Of a stretch of 7,429 bases of DNA, positions 1-6,474 are shown in pieces; positions within the stretch are counted from its first letter, which is position 1, and each line of letters begins with the position of its first letter. The notes beneath the pieces are model-generated. The model was given only the letters and a program-made list of their open reading frames with translations, had not been told where the DNA came from and did not search any database. Source of the stretch: Reyranella sp. (lineage in GTDB: Bacteria; Pseudomonadota; Alphaproteobacteria; Reyranellales; Reyranellaceae); the NCBI GenBank assembly GCA_030679805.1, contig JAUXST010000277.1:1-7429 (forward strand), given 5' to 3'. The translations under genes and the position numbers were made by a program.

Positions 1-180
1 TCGGCGCCGCTGGTGATCCGCACCCTGCGCGACTTCGCCAACCAGACCCTGCCGCGCGGGCCGGCCGAGATCTTCGTGCCCGAGCGCTACAAGCTCGAGC
101 AGATCGCCAACTCGGACGATCGCAAGGAAGGCGCCGCCGCTTTCCGCGAGAAGCGGTCGCCGAAGTTCAAGGGTCGATAG
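1..180 (+). CDS. Enoyl-CoA hydratase/isomerase-like protein, C-terminal 59 residues (partial)
   Basis: The frame is open from base 1 to a TAG at 178-180 and gives the last 59 residues of a protein whose 5' part lies outside the window. The tail has the character of crotonase-superfamily proteins: an amphipathic stretch near residues 29-43, then the motif DDRKEGAAAFREKR followed by a basic SPKFKGR ending. Many enoyl-CoA hydratases end with 'S.D..EG..AF.EKR.P.F.GR', where the segment packs as the C-terminal trimerisation/lid helix. The catalytic glutamates and the oxyanion-hole glycines are upstream and cannot be seen, so the substrate (beta-oxidation, amino acid breakdown or another acyl-CoA) cannot be named. 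The gene ends 34 bases before proC on the same strand with no terminator between, so read-through into proC is possible. Confidence 0.72.
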   Translation, partial: SAPLVIRTLRDFANQTLPRGPAEIFVPERYKLEQIANSDDRKEGAAAFREKRSPKFKGR

Positions 181-214
181 GGAAACGCGCGAGGGAACAC
201 ACGGGGAAACGCAC

Positions 215-1024
215 ATGGGCAAGTTATTGCTGGTCGGCTGCGGCAAGATGGGCGGCGCCATGCTGGAGGGCTGGCTGGCGCGCGGGCTCGCCGCCTCCGA
301 TGTGGTCGTGGCCGAGCCGGCCGAAGCCATCCGGCCGAAGAAGCCGGGCCTGCGTGTCGTGGCGTCGTCGGCCGAACTGAGCGAGACGCCGGAGATCGTG
401 GTGCTGGCCGTGAAGCCGCAATCGATGGATTCAGTGCTGCCCGACCTCAAACGCTTTGCCGACCAAGGGCCCAATGGGGGTTCGGTCTTCCTGTCGATCG
501 CCGCCGGCAAGACCCTCGGCTATTTCGCGGGCCACCTCGGCAAGAGCGCCAAGGTCGTGCGCTCCATGCCCAACACGCCGGCCGCGGTGCGCCAGGGCAT
601 CAGCGTCGCCACGGCGGCGGCAGGCGTCTCGGCCGCCGAACAGAAGCGCTGCCACGAACTGCTCGAAGCCGTGGGCCAGGTGCTCTGGGTCGACGACGAG
701 GCGTTGATGGATCCGGTGACGGCCCTGTCGGGCAGTGGCCCCGCCTATGTCTTTCTGCTGGTCGAGGCGATGGCAGCGGCAGGCGCAAAGCTCGGGCTTA
801 CGCCGGAAATGGCCATGCAGCTCGCACGCGCCACGGTGGCCGGGAGCGGCGAACTCTTGAAACAGTCGACTGAACCTGCCGCTCAATTGCGCGTCAATGT
901 GACCAGCCCGGGCGGCACCACCGCCGAAGCCCTGAAGGTCCTGATGGCAGCGGACGGTATCCAACCCGTGTTCGACAAGGCGCTGTCGGCGGCCTCGCGT
1001 CGCTCGAAGGAACTCGCCGGATGA
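215..1024 (+). CDS. proC: Pyrroline-5-carboxylate reductase
   Basis: This cytoplasmic enzyme reduces 1-pyrroline-5-carboxylate to L-proline with NAD(P)H, the final step of proline synthesis. The 269 residues match the usual family length. An N-terminal Rossmann dinucleotide fold is shown by VGCGKMGGAM at residues 7-16. A strand and turn VLAVKPQ near 63-69 and SMPNTPA near 117-123 are also typical. The C-terminal dimerisation and substrate domain carries LSGSGPAYVF at 171-180 and the family signature NVTSPGGTTAEAL from residue 228. No key residue appears to be missing. The ATG at 215 is chosen because the glycine-rich motif starts at the expected distance from it and a GGGG at 203-206 can serve as ribosome binding site 8 bases upstream. 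The stop codon overlaps the ATG of the next gene (ATGA, 1021-1024), which indicates translational coupling to the TetR-like gene. Confidence 0.96.
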   Translation: MGKLLLVGCGKMGGAMLEGWLARGLAASDVVVAEPAEAIRPKKPGLRVVASSAELSETPEIVVLAVKPQSMDSVLPDLKRFADQGPNGGSVFLSIAAGKTLGYFAGHLGKSAKVVRSMPNTPAAVRQGISVATAAAGVSAAEQKRCHELLEAVGQVLWVDDEALMDPVTALSGSGPAYVFLLVEAMAAAGAKLGLTPEMAMQLARATVAGSGELLKQSTEPAAQLRVNVTSPGGTTAEALKVLMAADGIQPVFDKALSAASRRSKELAG

Positions 1025-1644
1025 CGGCGGCACACGAAGCGGCGCTCGATGTCTTTCTCGGCCTGATCGCCGATAAGGATTTTGCCGCCGTGACGCTGCG
1101 CGACGTGGCCCAAGGTGCGAACCTCGGGCTTGCCGATCTCTATCGCCTCTACCCCGACAAGGTGGCCCTGATTGCGGCTTTCCTGGCTCGCGTCGATGCC
1201 GATGTGCTGGCGGGCACGCCCCGCCAGAGCGATCCCGAGGAGACGGCGCGCGACCGGCTGTTCGACACCATGATGCGCCGTTACGACGCCCTGCGCCCTC
1301 ATCGCGCAGCCTTGCGCGCGATTCGCGGCGCCTCTCGCCGGGATCCGTTGCTGACCTTAGCCCTGGGTCCGGCGCTGCGCCGGTCGATGGCCGCCATGTT
1401 GGAAGCCGCCGGCGTGCCGAGCGATGGGCTGGCGGGCGCATTGCAACAGAACGGCCTGCTGGCGATTCACTACGCCGTCTCCCGGATCTTCGATCGGGAC
1501 GAGACGGGAGACCTCTCGAAAACCATGGCCGCCTTGGATGGCCATCTCAAGACCGCTGAAAAATGGTCTCAACTCGTTGGTAAATATGTAAAAAGACCGA
1601 CTTCCAAGAGGTCGACACCAGAGGCTGAATCGCCTGCTGCGTGA
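1021..1644 (+). CDS. TetR/AcrR-family transcriptional regulator
   Basis: The 207-residue protein has TetR-family architecture. An N-terminal three-helix DNA-binding domain spans about residues 5-50, with a helix-turn-helix in the segment TLRDVAQGANLGLADLYRLYPDK (about 25-47). The Y-R-x-Y/F-P-x-K pattern there is typical of the family's recognition helix and the start of helix 4. A mostly helical C-terminal ligand and dimer domain follows, and its sequence does not identify a ligand. The last 20 or so residues are basic and Ser/Pro/Glu-rich, probably disordered. The fold is also shared by COQ9-like proteins, so a non-regulatory role is a weaker alternative. The start overlaps the proC stop, with AAGGA at 1007-1011 as ribosome binding site. 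The gene ends two bases before the first operator of the phasin promoter. Whether it regulates the phasin gene, proC or something distant cannot be told from the sequence. Confidence 0.8.
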   Translation: MTAAHEAALDVFLGLIADKDFAAVTLRDVAQGANLGLADLYRLYPDKVALIAAFLARVDADVLAGTPRQSDPEETARDRLFDTMMRRYDALRPHRAALRAIRGASRRDPLLTLALGPALRRSMAAMLEAAGVPSDGLAGALQQNGLLAIHYAVSRIFDRDETGDLSKTMAALDGHLKTAEKWSQLVGKYVKRPTSKRSTPEAESPAA

Positions 1645-1646
1645 AT

Positions 1647-1725
1647 ATTTTGTGCAGTGCACAAAATCGTCTCTTGACTTGCTGCAGCGCATGCATAAAT
1701 TGGAAATTGTTGTGCACCGCAGCAA
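1647..1725 (+). promoter_or_regulatory. Operator array: three TGC-N3-GCA sites at exact 30-bp intervals, PhaR-type
   Basis: Three 9-bp motifs of the form TGCASYGCA start at 1653 (TGCAGTGCA), 1683 (TGCAGCGCA) and 1713 (TGCACCGCA), so each step is exactly 30 bp. The first is the core of a perfect 21-bp palindrome at 1647-1667, with arms ATTTTGTGCA and TGCACAAAAT around a central G. The third also has TTG before and GCAA after, echoing the same longer palindrome. PhaR repressors, which bind polyhydroxyalkanoate and control phasin genes, are known to bind CTGC-N3-4-GCAG-type sites upstream of phaP. That knowledge and the phasin gene downstream support this call. The sites bracket the predicted -35/-10 elements, an arrangement expected for repression. 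A TetR-type operator for the upstream gene is the main alternative for the 21-bp palindrome. Confidence 0.72.
1674..1700 (+). promoter_or_regulatory. Predicted sigma-70-type promoter of the phasin gene
   Basis: TTGACT at 1674-1679 matches five of six bases of the -35 consensus. An AT-rich -10 region, CATAAAT, lies at 1694-1700; the best register gives a 14-16 bp spacer, so the -10 element is imperfect. The second TGC-N3-GCA motif (1683-1691) sits inside the spacer, the first lies just upstream of -35 and the third near the expected start of transcription (about 1706-1710). A repressor bound here would block polymerase. The leader to the phasin ATG would be about 65-70 bases. Confidence 0.55.
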
Positions 1726-1774
1726 AGCGGGGCTCCCGAGTTTTCAACGCGTTTCCGCCCTTCAGGAGAATCCC

Positions 1775-2212
1775 ATGTACGCCACTGGCGCCTTCAAGAA
1801 TCCGTTCGCCGACTTCGACTTCAGCAAGATTGCCGGCGAGTTCAAGATGCCGACCATGAACATCGAGGCGGTTGTCGAAGCCGGCCGCAAGAATTTCGCC
1901 GCGCTCACCGCCGCCAATACCTCGGCCGTCGAGTCGATGAAGGCGATCGCGCAGCGCCAGGGCGATATGGTTCGCGCCGCCATGGAAGATTTCTCCAAGC
2001 ACGGCAGCGAAGTTCTCGCCGCCGCGACCGTCGAGGAGAAGGCCGCCAAGCAGATCGACTTCGTGAAGAAGAGCTACGAGGCCGCTATGGCGAACACCAA
2101 GGAACTGGCCGACCTCTACAGCAAAGGCCACACCGAGGCCCTGACCGCGCTCAGCGCGCGCGTCTCGGAGCTGACCGAAGAGGTCAAGGCTGCGATTGCC
2201 AAGAAGGCTTAA
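1775..2212 (+). CDS. phaP: Phasin (polyhydroxyalkanoate granule-associated protein)
   Basis: Phasins are small amphipathic helical proteins that coat polyhydroxyalkanoate granules in the cytoplasm and control their number and size. The 145-residue product opens with an aromatic segment NPFADFDFSKIAGEFKMP (residues 8-25), typical of alphaproteobacterial phasins of the TIGR01841/phasin_2 type. Long Ala/Glu/Lys-rich helices follow: VVEAGRKNFAALTAANTSAVESMKA in the middle, heptad-like repeats, and a Lys/Ala tail ending AIAKKA. There is no signal peptide, cysteine or membrane span. The start at 1775 is preferred over an in-frame upstream ATG at 1652 because AGGAG (1764-1768) sits 6 bases upstream, phasin homology begins there, and the 1652 start would fall inside the operator and ahead of the promoter. 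The gene has its own promoter and terminator, so it is a single-gene unit. Control by a PhaR-type repressor is inferred from the operators. Confidence 0.9.
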   Translation: MYATGAFKNPFADFDFSKIAGEFKMPTMNIEAVVEAGRKNFAALTAANTSAVESMKAIAQRQGDMVRAAMEDFSKHGSEVLAAATVEEKAAKQIDFVKKSYEAAMANTKELADLYSKGHTEALTALSARVSELTEEVKAAIAKKA

Positions 2213-2243
2213 GCTTCGATCGGCTCACGCCGATGGAACGAGA

Positions 2244-2272
2244 GGGGCCGCAAAAGCGGCCCCTTTTCTTTT
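2244..2272 (+). terminator. Rho-independent terminator of the phasin gene
   Basis: GGGGCCGC (2244-2251) and GCGGCCCC (2256-2263) form a perfect 8-bp GC stem with an AAAA loop, followed by TTTTCTTTT (2264-2272). A flanking A-T pair can extend the stem to 9 bp. It begins 31 bases after the phasin stop. A strong terminator fits an abundant, separately controlled storage-granule transcript and shields csaA downstream. Confidence 0.93.
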
Positions 2273-2316
2273 GGGCCTCTTCTCTTTTGAATGGGGGCCA
2301 TTAGGGTGCGCTTCCC

Positions 2317-2655
2317 ATGGAACAGATCACCTACGACGACTTCACCCGCGTCGACATCCGCGTCGGCACCATTATCGAAGCAGCGCCTCTTGAAGGCGCG
2401 CGCAAGCCGGCGCTTCGCCTGTCGATCGATTTCGGGCCCGAGCTCGGCATCCGGAAATCCTCGGCCCAGATCACCGTGCACTACACGGCCGAGGAATTAG
2501 TCGGCCAGCAGGTTGCTGCCGTGGTCAATTTCCCGCCGCGCCAGATCGGCAGGTTCATGTCGCAGGTGCTGACGCTCGGCTTTCCGGCAGCGGACGGCAG
2601 CGTCGTGCTGATCGCGCCGACAAAGTCGGTGCCAAATGGCGGTAAGCTCTTCTAG
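2317..2655 (+). CDS. csaA: CsaA-type tRNA-binding OB-fold protein
   Basis: The 112-residue protein is a stand-alone tRNA-binding domain of the CsaA family, related to the C-terminal domain of methionyl-tRNA synthetase and to Trbp111. Family hallmarks are visible in order: the first strand RVDIRVGTII (residues 11-20), the ARKPALRLSIDFGPELG segment (about 28-44), KSSAQIT (47-53), and a conserved block around VVNFPPRQIG (about 68-77), then a VLTLGF strand. Length and motifs fit the full family. CsaA proteins form dimers, bind tRNA in vitro and have been linked to chaperone-like activity and protein export; the physiological role is unsettled. AGGG at 2303-2306 may be the ribosome binding site. 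No convincing promoter was seen in the 44 bases after the phasin terminator. Its TAG stop shares bases with the stop of the opposing aminotransferase gene. Confidence 0.93.
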   Translation: MEQITYDDFTRVDIRVGTIIEAAPLEGARKPALRLSIDFGPELGIRKSSAQITVHYTAEELVGQQVAAVVNFPPRQIGRFMSQVLTLGFPAADGSVVLIAPTKSVPNGGKLF

Positions 2656-3746
2656 AAGACCTTGTGGATCCAGTTGTGCGGATCAGCCGCTTTGCCGCGC
2701 TGGATGCCGACCAGGACAGATTTCAGCTCTTCCGTCCGTGCGCCGGAGCCGCCGTTGCCGATGGTGAATTCACCATCGGGCGCTCGCACCGTGCCGATCG
2801 GCGTGACGACGGCTGCAGTGCCGCAGGCGAAGGCTTCGCGCAGCCGGCCACTGGCCGCGTCGGCCTTCCATTGCTGAATGGAATAGCGCTCCTCGCGAAC
2901 GGTAATGCCCTTGTCCTTGGCGAGCGTCAGCAGCGATGACCGCGTGATGCCTGGCAGGATCGTGCCGCCCAGCGGAGGCGTCACCATCGAGCCGTCGTCG
3001 AAGACGAAGAAAATGTTCATGCCGCCCAGTTCTTCCACCCAGCGCCGCTCGACCGCGTCGAGGAACACGACCTGGTCGCAGCCATGCTTGGTCGCTTCTG
3101 CCTGGGCGAGCAGGCTGGCGGCATAGTTGCCGCCGCATTTGGCGGCGCCCGTCCCGCCCGGCGCAGCGCGCGTATAGTCCGGCGACACCCAGACGGAAAC
3201 CGCAGGCGCGTCGGTCTTGAAATAGGCGCCGACCGACGAGGCGATGACCAGGAACAGGTAGTCGGATGAGGGCTTTACACCGAGGAATATCTCGTTTGCG
3301 AACATGAACGGCCGGAGATAGAGGCTGCCGTCGCCGTCAGGAATCCACGCACGGTCGGTACTGACGAGCAGGTCGCATGCCTCGAGGAACACCGATTCCG
3401 GGAGGACCGGCATCGCCAATCGCTCGGCCGATCGCTGGAAGCGGCGGGCGTTTTCCTCCGGCCGGAACAGCGTCGCGCCGCCATCGGCGGTGCGGTAGGC
3501 CTTCAGCCCCTCGAAGATTTCCTGGGCGTAGTGCAGGACGGCCGCAGCAGGATCCATCGGGATCGGCGCGCGCGGCTCGATCTTCGCATCGTGCCAGCCC
3601 TGAGACTCATGGTAGCGAACCGTCACCATGTGGTCGGTGAAGACTCGACCGAAACCCGGATTTTTCAGCAGGGCGGCCCGCTGATCGGCGGGAAGCGGCG
3701 CGGGATGGGGGAGGCGGGCGAATTGAAGCGACTGGGTCTTGGACAT
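2652..3746 (-). CDS. ilvE: Branched-chain amino acid aminotransferase, long (class IV, BCAT/eukaryotic-like) form
   Basis: This PLP enzyme of fold type IV transfers the amino group between leucine, isoleucine or valine and 2-oxoglutarate, in both synthesis and breakdown of these amino acids. With the ATG at 3746 the protein has 364 residues, the size of the long subfamily found in eukaryotes and many bacteria, not the roughly 300-residue enteric IlvE. Motifs include HYAQEIFEGLKAYR (about 72-85), YLRPFMFA (about 143-150), the PLP-lysine region GGTGAAKCGGNYAAS with the lysine at about residue 203, EELGGMNIFFV (about 238-248) and the phosphate-binding region GGTILPGITRSS (about 260-271). The frame also allows a GTG at 3770, eight codons upstream. 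The ATG is preferred because GAGAG lies just before it, though the spacing of 4 bases is short. It is 62 bases downstream of the histidine kinase stop on the same strand and may be read from that operon as well. Its assignment to ilvE rather than another class IV activity rests on family resemblance. Confidence 0.92.
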   Translation of the reverse strand: MSKTQSLQFARLPHPAPLPADQRAALLKNPGFGRVFTDHMVTVRYHESQGWHDAKIEPRAPIPMDPAAAVLHYAQEIFEGLKAYRTADGGATLFRPEENARRFQRSAERLAMPVLPESVFLEACDLLVSTDRAWIPDGDGSLYLRPFMFANEIFLGVKPSSDYLFLVIASSVGAYFKTDAPAVSVWVSPDYTRAAPGGTGAAKCGGNYAASLLAQAEATKHGCDQVVFLDAVERRWVEELGGMNIFFVFDDGSMVTPPLGGTILPGITRSSLLTLAKDKGITVREERYSIQQWKADAASGRLREAFACGTAAVVTPIGTVRAPDGEFTIGNGGSGARTEELKSVLVGIQRGKAADPHNWIHKVF

Positions 3747-3768
3747 TTTTCTCTCGGAGATTTGTTTC

Positions 3769-3795
3769 ACTGTACCACAGGCTGCGCCGCGGCAA
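3769..3795 (-). promoter_or_regulatory. Possible weak promoter for the long-form aminotransferase
   Basis: Read on the minus strand, TTGCCG (3795-3790) and TACAGT (3774-3769) each match four of six consensus bases, with a 15-bp spacer that is shorter than ideal. They fall in the 62-base gap after the kinase gene, so they could give the aminotransferase a start of its own. The match is weak and co-transcription with the kinase is an equal possibility. Confidence 0.25.
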
Positions 3796-3808
3796 GCCTA
3801 CGGCCCGC

Positions 3809-5164
3809 TCATAGCGGAATTCGCACGACCACGCGCAAGCCGCCGAGCGGCGAGGCGGCTAGCGCGACATCGCCGCCATGGCTGCGCGCTACGTCGCGGG
3901 CGATGGTGAGGCCGAGGCCCACGCCACCGGTGTCCGCATTGCGCGATTCGTCGAGGCGGAAGAACGGCCGGAAAACGTCCTCGTATTTGTCGGGCGGAAT
4001 GCCCGGGCCGTCATCATCGATGGTGATCTCGACCGAGGTGCGGCCGCGAATAGCCTGGAGCTGCACCTTGGTGCCGTAGCGCAGCGCATTCGAGACGAGG
4101 TTGGTCAGGCAGCGCTTGATGGCAAGCGCACGCAGTTCCATGTTCATGTCGCCTTGCCAGGCAACCTCGACGTTGGCGTTGTCGCGTCGGGCGCCTGCGG
4201 CAACGTCCTCCAGGATCTCCGAGAGATCGACAGGGGCGGGGTCCTCGTCGCCCTCACCGCGGGCGAAGGCGAGATAGCCCTCGATCATCCGCTCCATGTC
4301 GGAGACGTCGTCGGCCAGTTCCTTGGTCTCCGGCGACTCGGGCAGGAGCGCCAGCGAGAGCTTCATGCGGGTGAGTGGCGTCCGCAGGTCATGGCTGACG
4401 CCCGCCAGCATCTCGGTGCGTTGCTGGATGGAGCGGCGCAGGCGGATGCGCATGGTGTGGAACGCCGTCGCCGCGTTCCGGACCTCGCGGGTGCCGCCCG
4501 AGAAAGCGAAATCGGGGACATCACGGCCCTTGCCGAGTGCGTCGGCGGCGACGCCGAGATGCTCGATCGGCACGAGTTCGCGGCGCATGAACCAAATGGC
4601 GAGTCCGAACAGCACCAGGGCGAGGCCAAGCTGGGCCAGCACGTAGGCGAGGCTCGAGCCGAAGGTGAGGCGGACATGCGGCACCAGCACATCCATGACG
4701 TCGCCGTCGTTGAGCTGGATTTCGATCAGCATCTGGCCGCTGCCGACGCTGTTGTCGATATAGAAGGGACGCTTCAGGTCGGCCTCGAGCGCGCCCTGGA
4801 CCTCGCGCGCCACGATGTCGAAATACTCCGGCTCCTTGAACGGTCGCACAATGCCCTTGCGGAAGCTGACGAACAGCAGCAAGTCCTGCGCCGAGCGGTT
4901 CAGGATCCAGGCTCGGTGTGCGTCGTCGGGGAAGTCGGAGCGCAACGCGATCAGGACGCGCAGGTCGCGGACCAGCAGGATTGCGAGGCGATTGGTGACG
5001 TTGTCGCCACGCTGGCTGTAGAACCACCAGGCGCTCAGTGCCTGCAGCAGCAGCATCGGCACGACGATGATGATCAGCGCACGCGCGAACAGGGTCTGCG
5101 GCGAATGCCTGTCGGACCAGATGGCGATGCGCTCGAAGATGTCGCGGGCGCCGGCCCAGCTCAT
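3809..5164 (-). CDS. EnvZ-like sensor histidine kinase
   Basis: The 451-residue inner-membrane kinase has the EnvZ layout. A short cytoplasmic N-terminus is followed by a first transmembrane segment at about 28-48 (FARALIIIVVPMLLLQALSA), a periplasmic sensor region of about 120 residues (50-170), a second transmembrane segment at about 172-193, a HAMP linker (about 194-246), and the dimerisation/phosphoacceptor domain with the H-box GVSHDLRTPLTRMKL (phosphorylated His about 258). The ATPase domain has an N-box NLVSNALRYG (355-364), G1 DDDGPGI (383-389), F-box FRPFFRLD (398-405) and G2 GGVGLGL (413-419). All catalytic motifs look intact. The periplasmic region gives no clue to the signal. The start overlaps the response-regulator stop (5161-5164, ATGA read on the minus strand), so the two are coupled and very likely a cognate pair. 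Confidence 0.95.
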   Translation of the reverse strand: MSWAGARDIFERIAIWSDRHSPQTLFARALIIIVVPMLLLQALSAWWFYSQRGDNVTNRLAILLVRDLRVLIALRSDFPDDAHRAWILNRSAQDLLLFVSFRKGIVRPFKEPEYFDIVAREVQGALEADLKRPFYIDNSVGSGQMLIEIQLNDGDVMDVLVPHVRLTFGSSLAYVLAQLGLALVLFGLAIWFMRRELVPIEHLGVAADALGKGRDVPDFAFSGGTREVRNAATAFHTMRIRLRRSIQQRTEMLAGVSHDLRTPLTRMKLSLALLPESPETKELADDVSDMERMIEGYLAFARGEGDEDPAPVDLSEILEDVAAGARRDNANVEVAWQGDMNMELRALAIKRCLTNLVSNALRYGTKVQLQAIRGRTSVEITIDDDGPGIPPDKYEDVFRPFFRLDESRNADTGGVGLGLTIARDVARSHGGDVALAASPLGGLRVVVRIPL

Positions 5165-5862
5165 GCGTCGACCAGCCGGTAGCCTTGGCCCCTCACGGTG
5201 CGCAGGTAGCGCGGAAAGGACGGGTCGGGCTCGATCTTGCGCCGGAGCCGCGTCACCTGCACGTCGATGGCACGCTCGTTGATGGCGCTACCGACGCTTT
5301 TGCACAGGGTCTCGCGGCTCAGCACCTCGCCCATGCGGCCGGTGAACGCGCGCAGCAGCGCCACCTCGGCATCTGTCAGGGCAACGCGCTTGCCTTTCTG
5401 CGTCAGCTCGCCAAGGTCGGCGTCGAATTGCATCGGGCCGAACGTGACCAGGCGCTGCGGCTCGACCGGCTGCCCGGCGGTCGGTCGACCGCGCCGCAAT
5501 ATGCTCTGCAGGCGGAGCAGCAGCTCGCGCGGCTCGAACGGCTTGCCGAGATAGTCGTCGACGCCCGTCTCGAGGCCGGCGATACGGTCCTTGGGATCGA
5601 CCATGGCCGTCAGCATCAGGATCGGCACGTCGTCGGTGCGGCGCAGTTCGGCGGCAAAGGCGAGGCCGGTCTCGCCCGGCATCATGACGTCGAGCACGAT
5701 CAGGTCGAAATCGAGCGTCTGCAGGCGCTGGCGCGCTTCGGCGGCGTGGCCCGCGGTCGAGACACGAAAGCCATTGCGCGAGAGGAACGACTTCAGCAGT
5801 TCGCGCAGACGCGTGTCGTCGTCGACGACCAGGATGTGCGGCTTGTCGGCCGACGCGTCCAT
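5161..5862 (-). CDS. OmpR-family DNA-binding response regulator (PetR-like context)
   Basis: The 233-residue protein joins a receiver domain to a winged-helix output domain. The receiver (about 8-122) has the acidic cluster DDD at 14-16, phospho-acceptor Asp58 in LIVLDVMMPG, Thr85 in MLTAM and Lys107 in LGKPF, so the full phosphorylation switch is present. The C-terminal OmpR/PhoB-type domain spans about 136-233, with the typical end VTRLRRKIEPDPSFPRYLRTVRGQGYRLV. It presumably is phosphorylated by the kinase encoded directly downstream and then binds direct-repeat DNA sites. It starts 5 bases after the MarR-gene stop with only a weak ribosome binding site, so it probably relies on translation of the upstream gene. 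The order MarR gene then OmpR-type gene recalls petP-petR of Rhodobacter capsulatus, but the cytochrome bc1 genes that follow petPR there are not present here, so I leave the symbol blank. Confidence 0.95.
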   Translation of the reverse strand: MDASADKPHILVVDDDTRLRELLKSFLSRNGFRVSTAGHAAEARQRLQTLDFDLIVLDVMMPGETGLAFAAELRRTDDVPILMLTAMVDPKDRIAGLETGVDDYLGKPFEPRELLLRLQSILRRGRPTAGQPVEPQRLVTFGPMQFDADLGELTQKGKRVALTDAEVALLRAFTGRMGEVLSRETLCKSVGSAINERAIDVQVTRLRRKIEPDPSFPRYLRTVRGQGYRLVDA

Positions 5863-5867
5863 GATGC

Positions 5868-6365
5868 TCAGCGTCCGCCCCGCACCCGCTTGTCGACCAC
5901 GGCGCGTTCGGTGGGATCGAGCAGGCCGAGCAGGACCTTACGGAAGCCCTCGACCGCATCGGCGCCGGTCTCGCGATAGGCACGGGCAAAACGCTGGCTC
6001 TGGCGGTCGGTCAGGTCGTGCTCCAGCTTCGTGCCCTTTTCGGTGAGCCACAGCCGGCGCTCGCGGCGGTCGCGCGCGCCGCTCTTCTGCTCGACGTAAC
6101 CCTGCTCGATGAGATCCTTCAGCACGCGGCTGATCGACTGCTTGGTCACCTTGAGGATGGACAGCAGGTGGCCGACGGTTTCGCCCGGGTGGCGGCCAAT
6201 GAAATAGAGCGCGCGGTGATGGGCGCGCCCGAGCTGGTAGCGTTTGAGGTGCTGGTCGGATTCGAACGTAAAATCCCGATAGGCGTAGAACATCAGCTCG
6301 ATGCCCTGACGCAGTTCTTCCTCGCGCAGGAACAGCGGATTGGCGGGGGATCTGGTTTCAACCAT
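5868..6365 (-). CDS. MarR-family transcriptional regulator (PetP-like context)
   Basis: The 165-residue protein is a winged-helix MarR-family regulator. Helix 1 and the dimer region take up about residues 15-45. The helix-turn-helix lies at about 62-89, with TVGHLLSILKVTKQSISRVL containing the recognition helix, and the beta-wing DRRERRLWLTEKG is at about 99-111. The C-terminal dimerisation helices follow (115-160). There is no cysteine, so thiol oxidation, a common MarR trigger, is unlikely here; a small-molecule ligand is more plausible. It is the first gene of the operon with the response regulator and histidine kinase. The ATG at 6365 has only a poorly spaced AAAGG before it and a predicted leader of about 11 bases, so translation may depend on a short or weak initiation region. 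A possible target is the palindrome in the ilvE promoter at 7132-7150. Confidence 0.92.
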   Translation of the reverse strand: MVETRSPANPLFLREEELRQGIELMFYAYRDFTFESDQHLKRYQLGRAHHRALYFIGRHPGETVGHLLSILKVTKQSISRVLKDLIEQGYVEQKSGARDRRERRLWLTEKGTKLEHDLTDRQSQRFARAYRETGADAVEGFRKVLLGLLDPTERAVVDKRVRGGR

Positions 6366-6382
6366 GCCTTTAACTGGGCGCG

Positions 6383-6411
6383 ACTATAGAGCGGGCGCGC
6401 CGCGTTGACAC
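6383..6411 (-). promoter_or_regulatory. Predicted promoter of the marR-response regulator-kinase operon
   Basis: Read on the minus strand, GTGTCA (6411-6406) and TATAGT (6388-6383) are separated by 17 bp. The -35 element matches four and the -10 element five of six consensus bases. Transcription would start near 6376, about 11 bases before the marR ATG. No palindrome like that in the ilvE promoter was seen here, so autoregulation through the same site is not supported by the sequence. Confidence 0.5.
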
Positions 6412-6474
6412 CCCAGTGAGCTGGCCAATGAGCCGGCGTTGCGACCCCGCCGCTTTTCAGACACTTTGTTTCGC

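Noticed and set aside
180..212. Direct repeat GGGAAACGC (180-188 and 204-212) before proC
   Set aside because: It is short and lies at the ribosome-binding region. Purine-rich repeats are common there, and no partner motif or symmetry supports a site.
431..1441. A 336-codon minus-strand open frame opposite proC and the TetR-like gene
   Set aside because: It is Arg-rich shadow translation spanning two well-supported genes on the other strand, with no recognisable motif.
1652..1774. N-terminal extension of the phasin from an upstream in-frame ATG
   Set aside because: It would start inside the operator, before the predicted promoter, and has no ribosome binding site. The ATG at 1775 has AGGAG and matches the family start.
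3747..3770. GTG start eight codons upstream for the long aminotransferase
   Set aside because: The ATG at 3746 has GAGAG before it, and the extra residues do not add to family similarity. It remains possible but less likely.
3878..5182. A 434-codon plus-strand open frame opposite the histidine kinase gene
   Set aside because: It is the mirror of a GC-rich coding region. The composition is Ala/Gly/Asp/Glu/His-rich with no domain, and the minus strand carries every histidine kinase motif.
5288..5989. A 233-codon minus-strand frame overlapping the response regulator
   Set aside because: It is a frame-shifted reading of the response regulator, rich in Arg and Ala, with no domain of its own.
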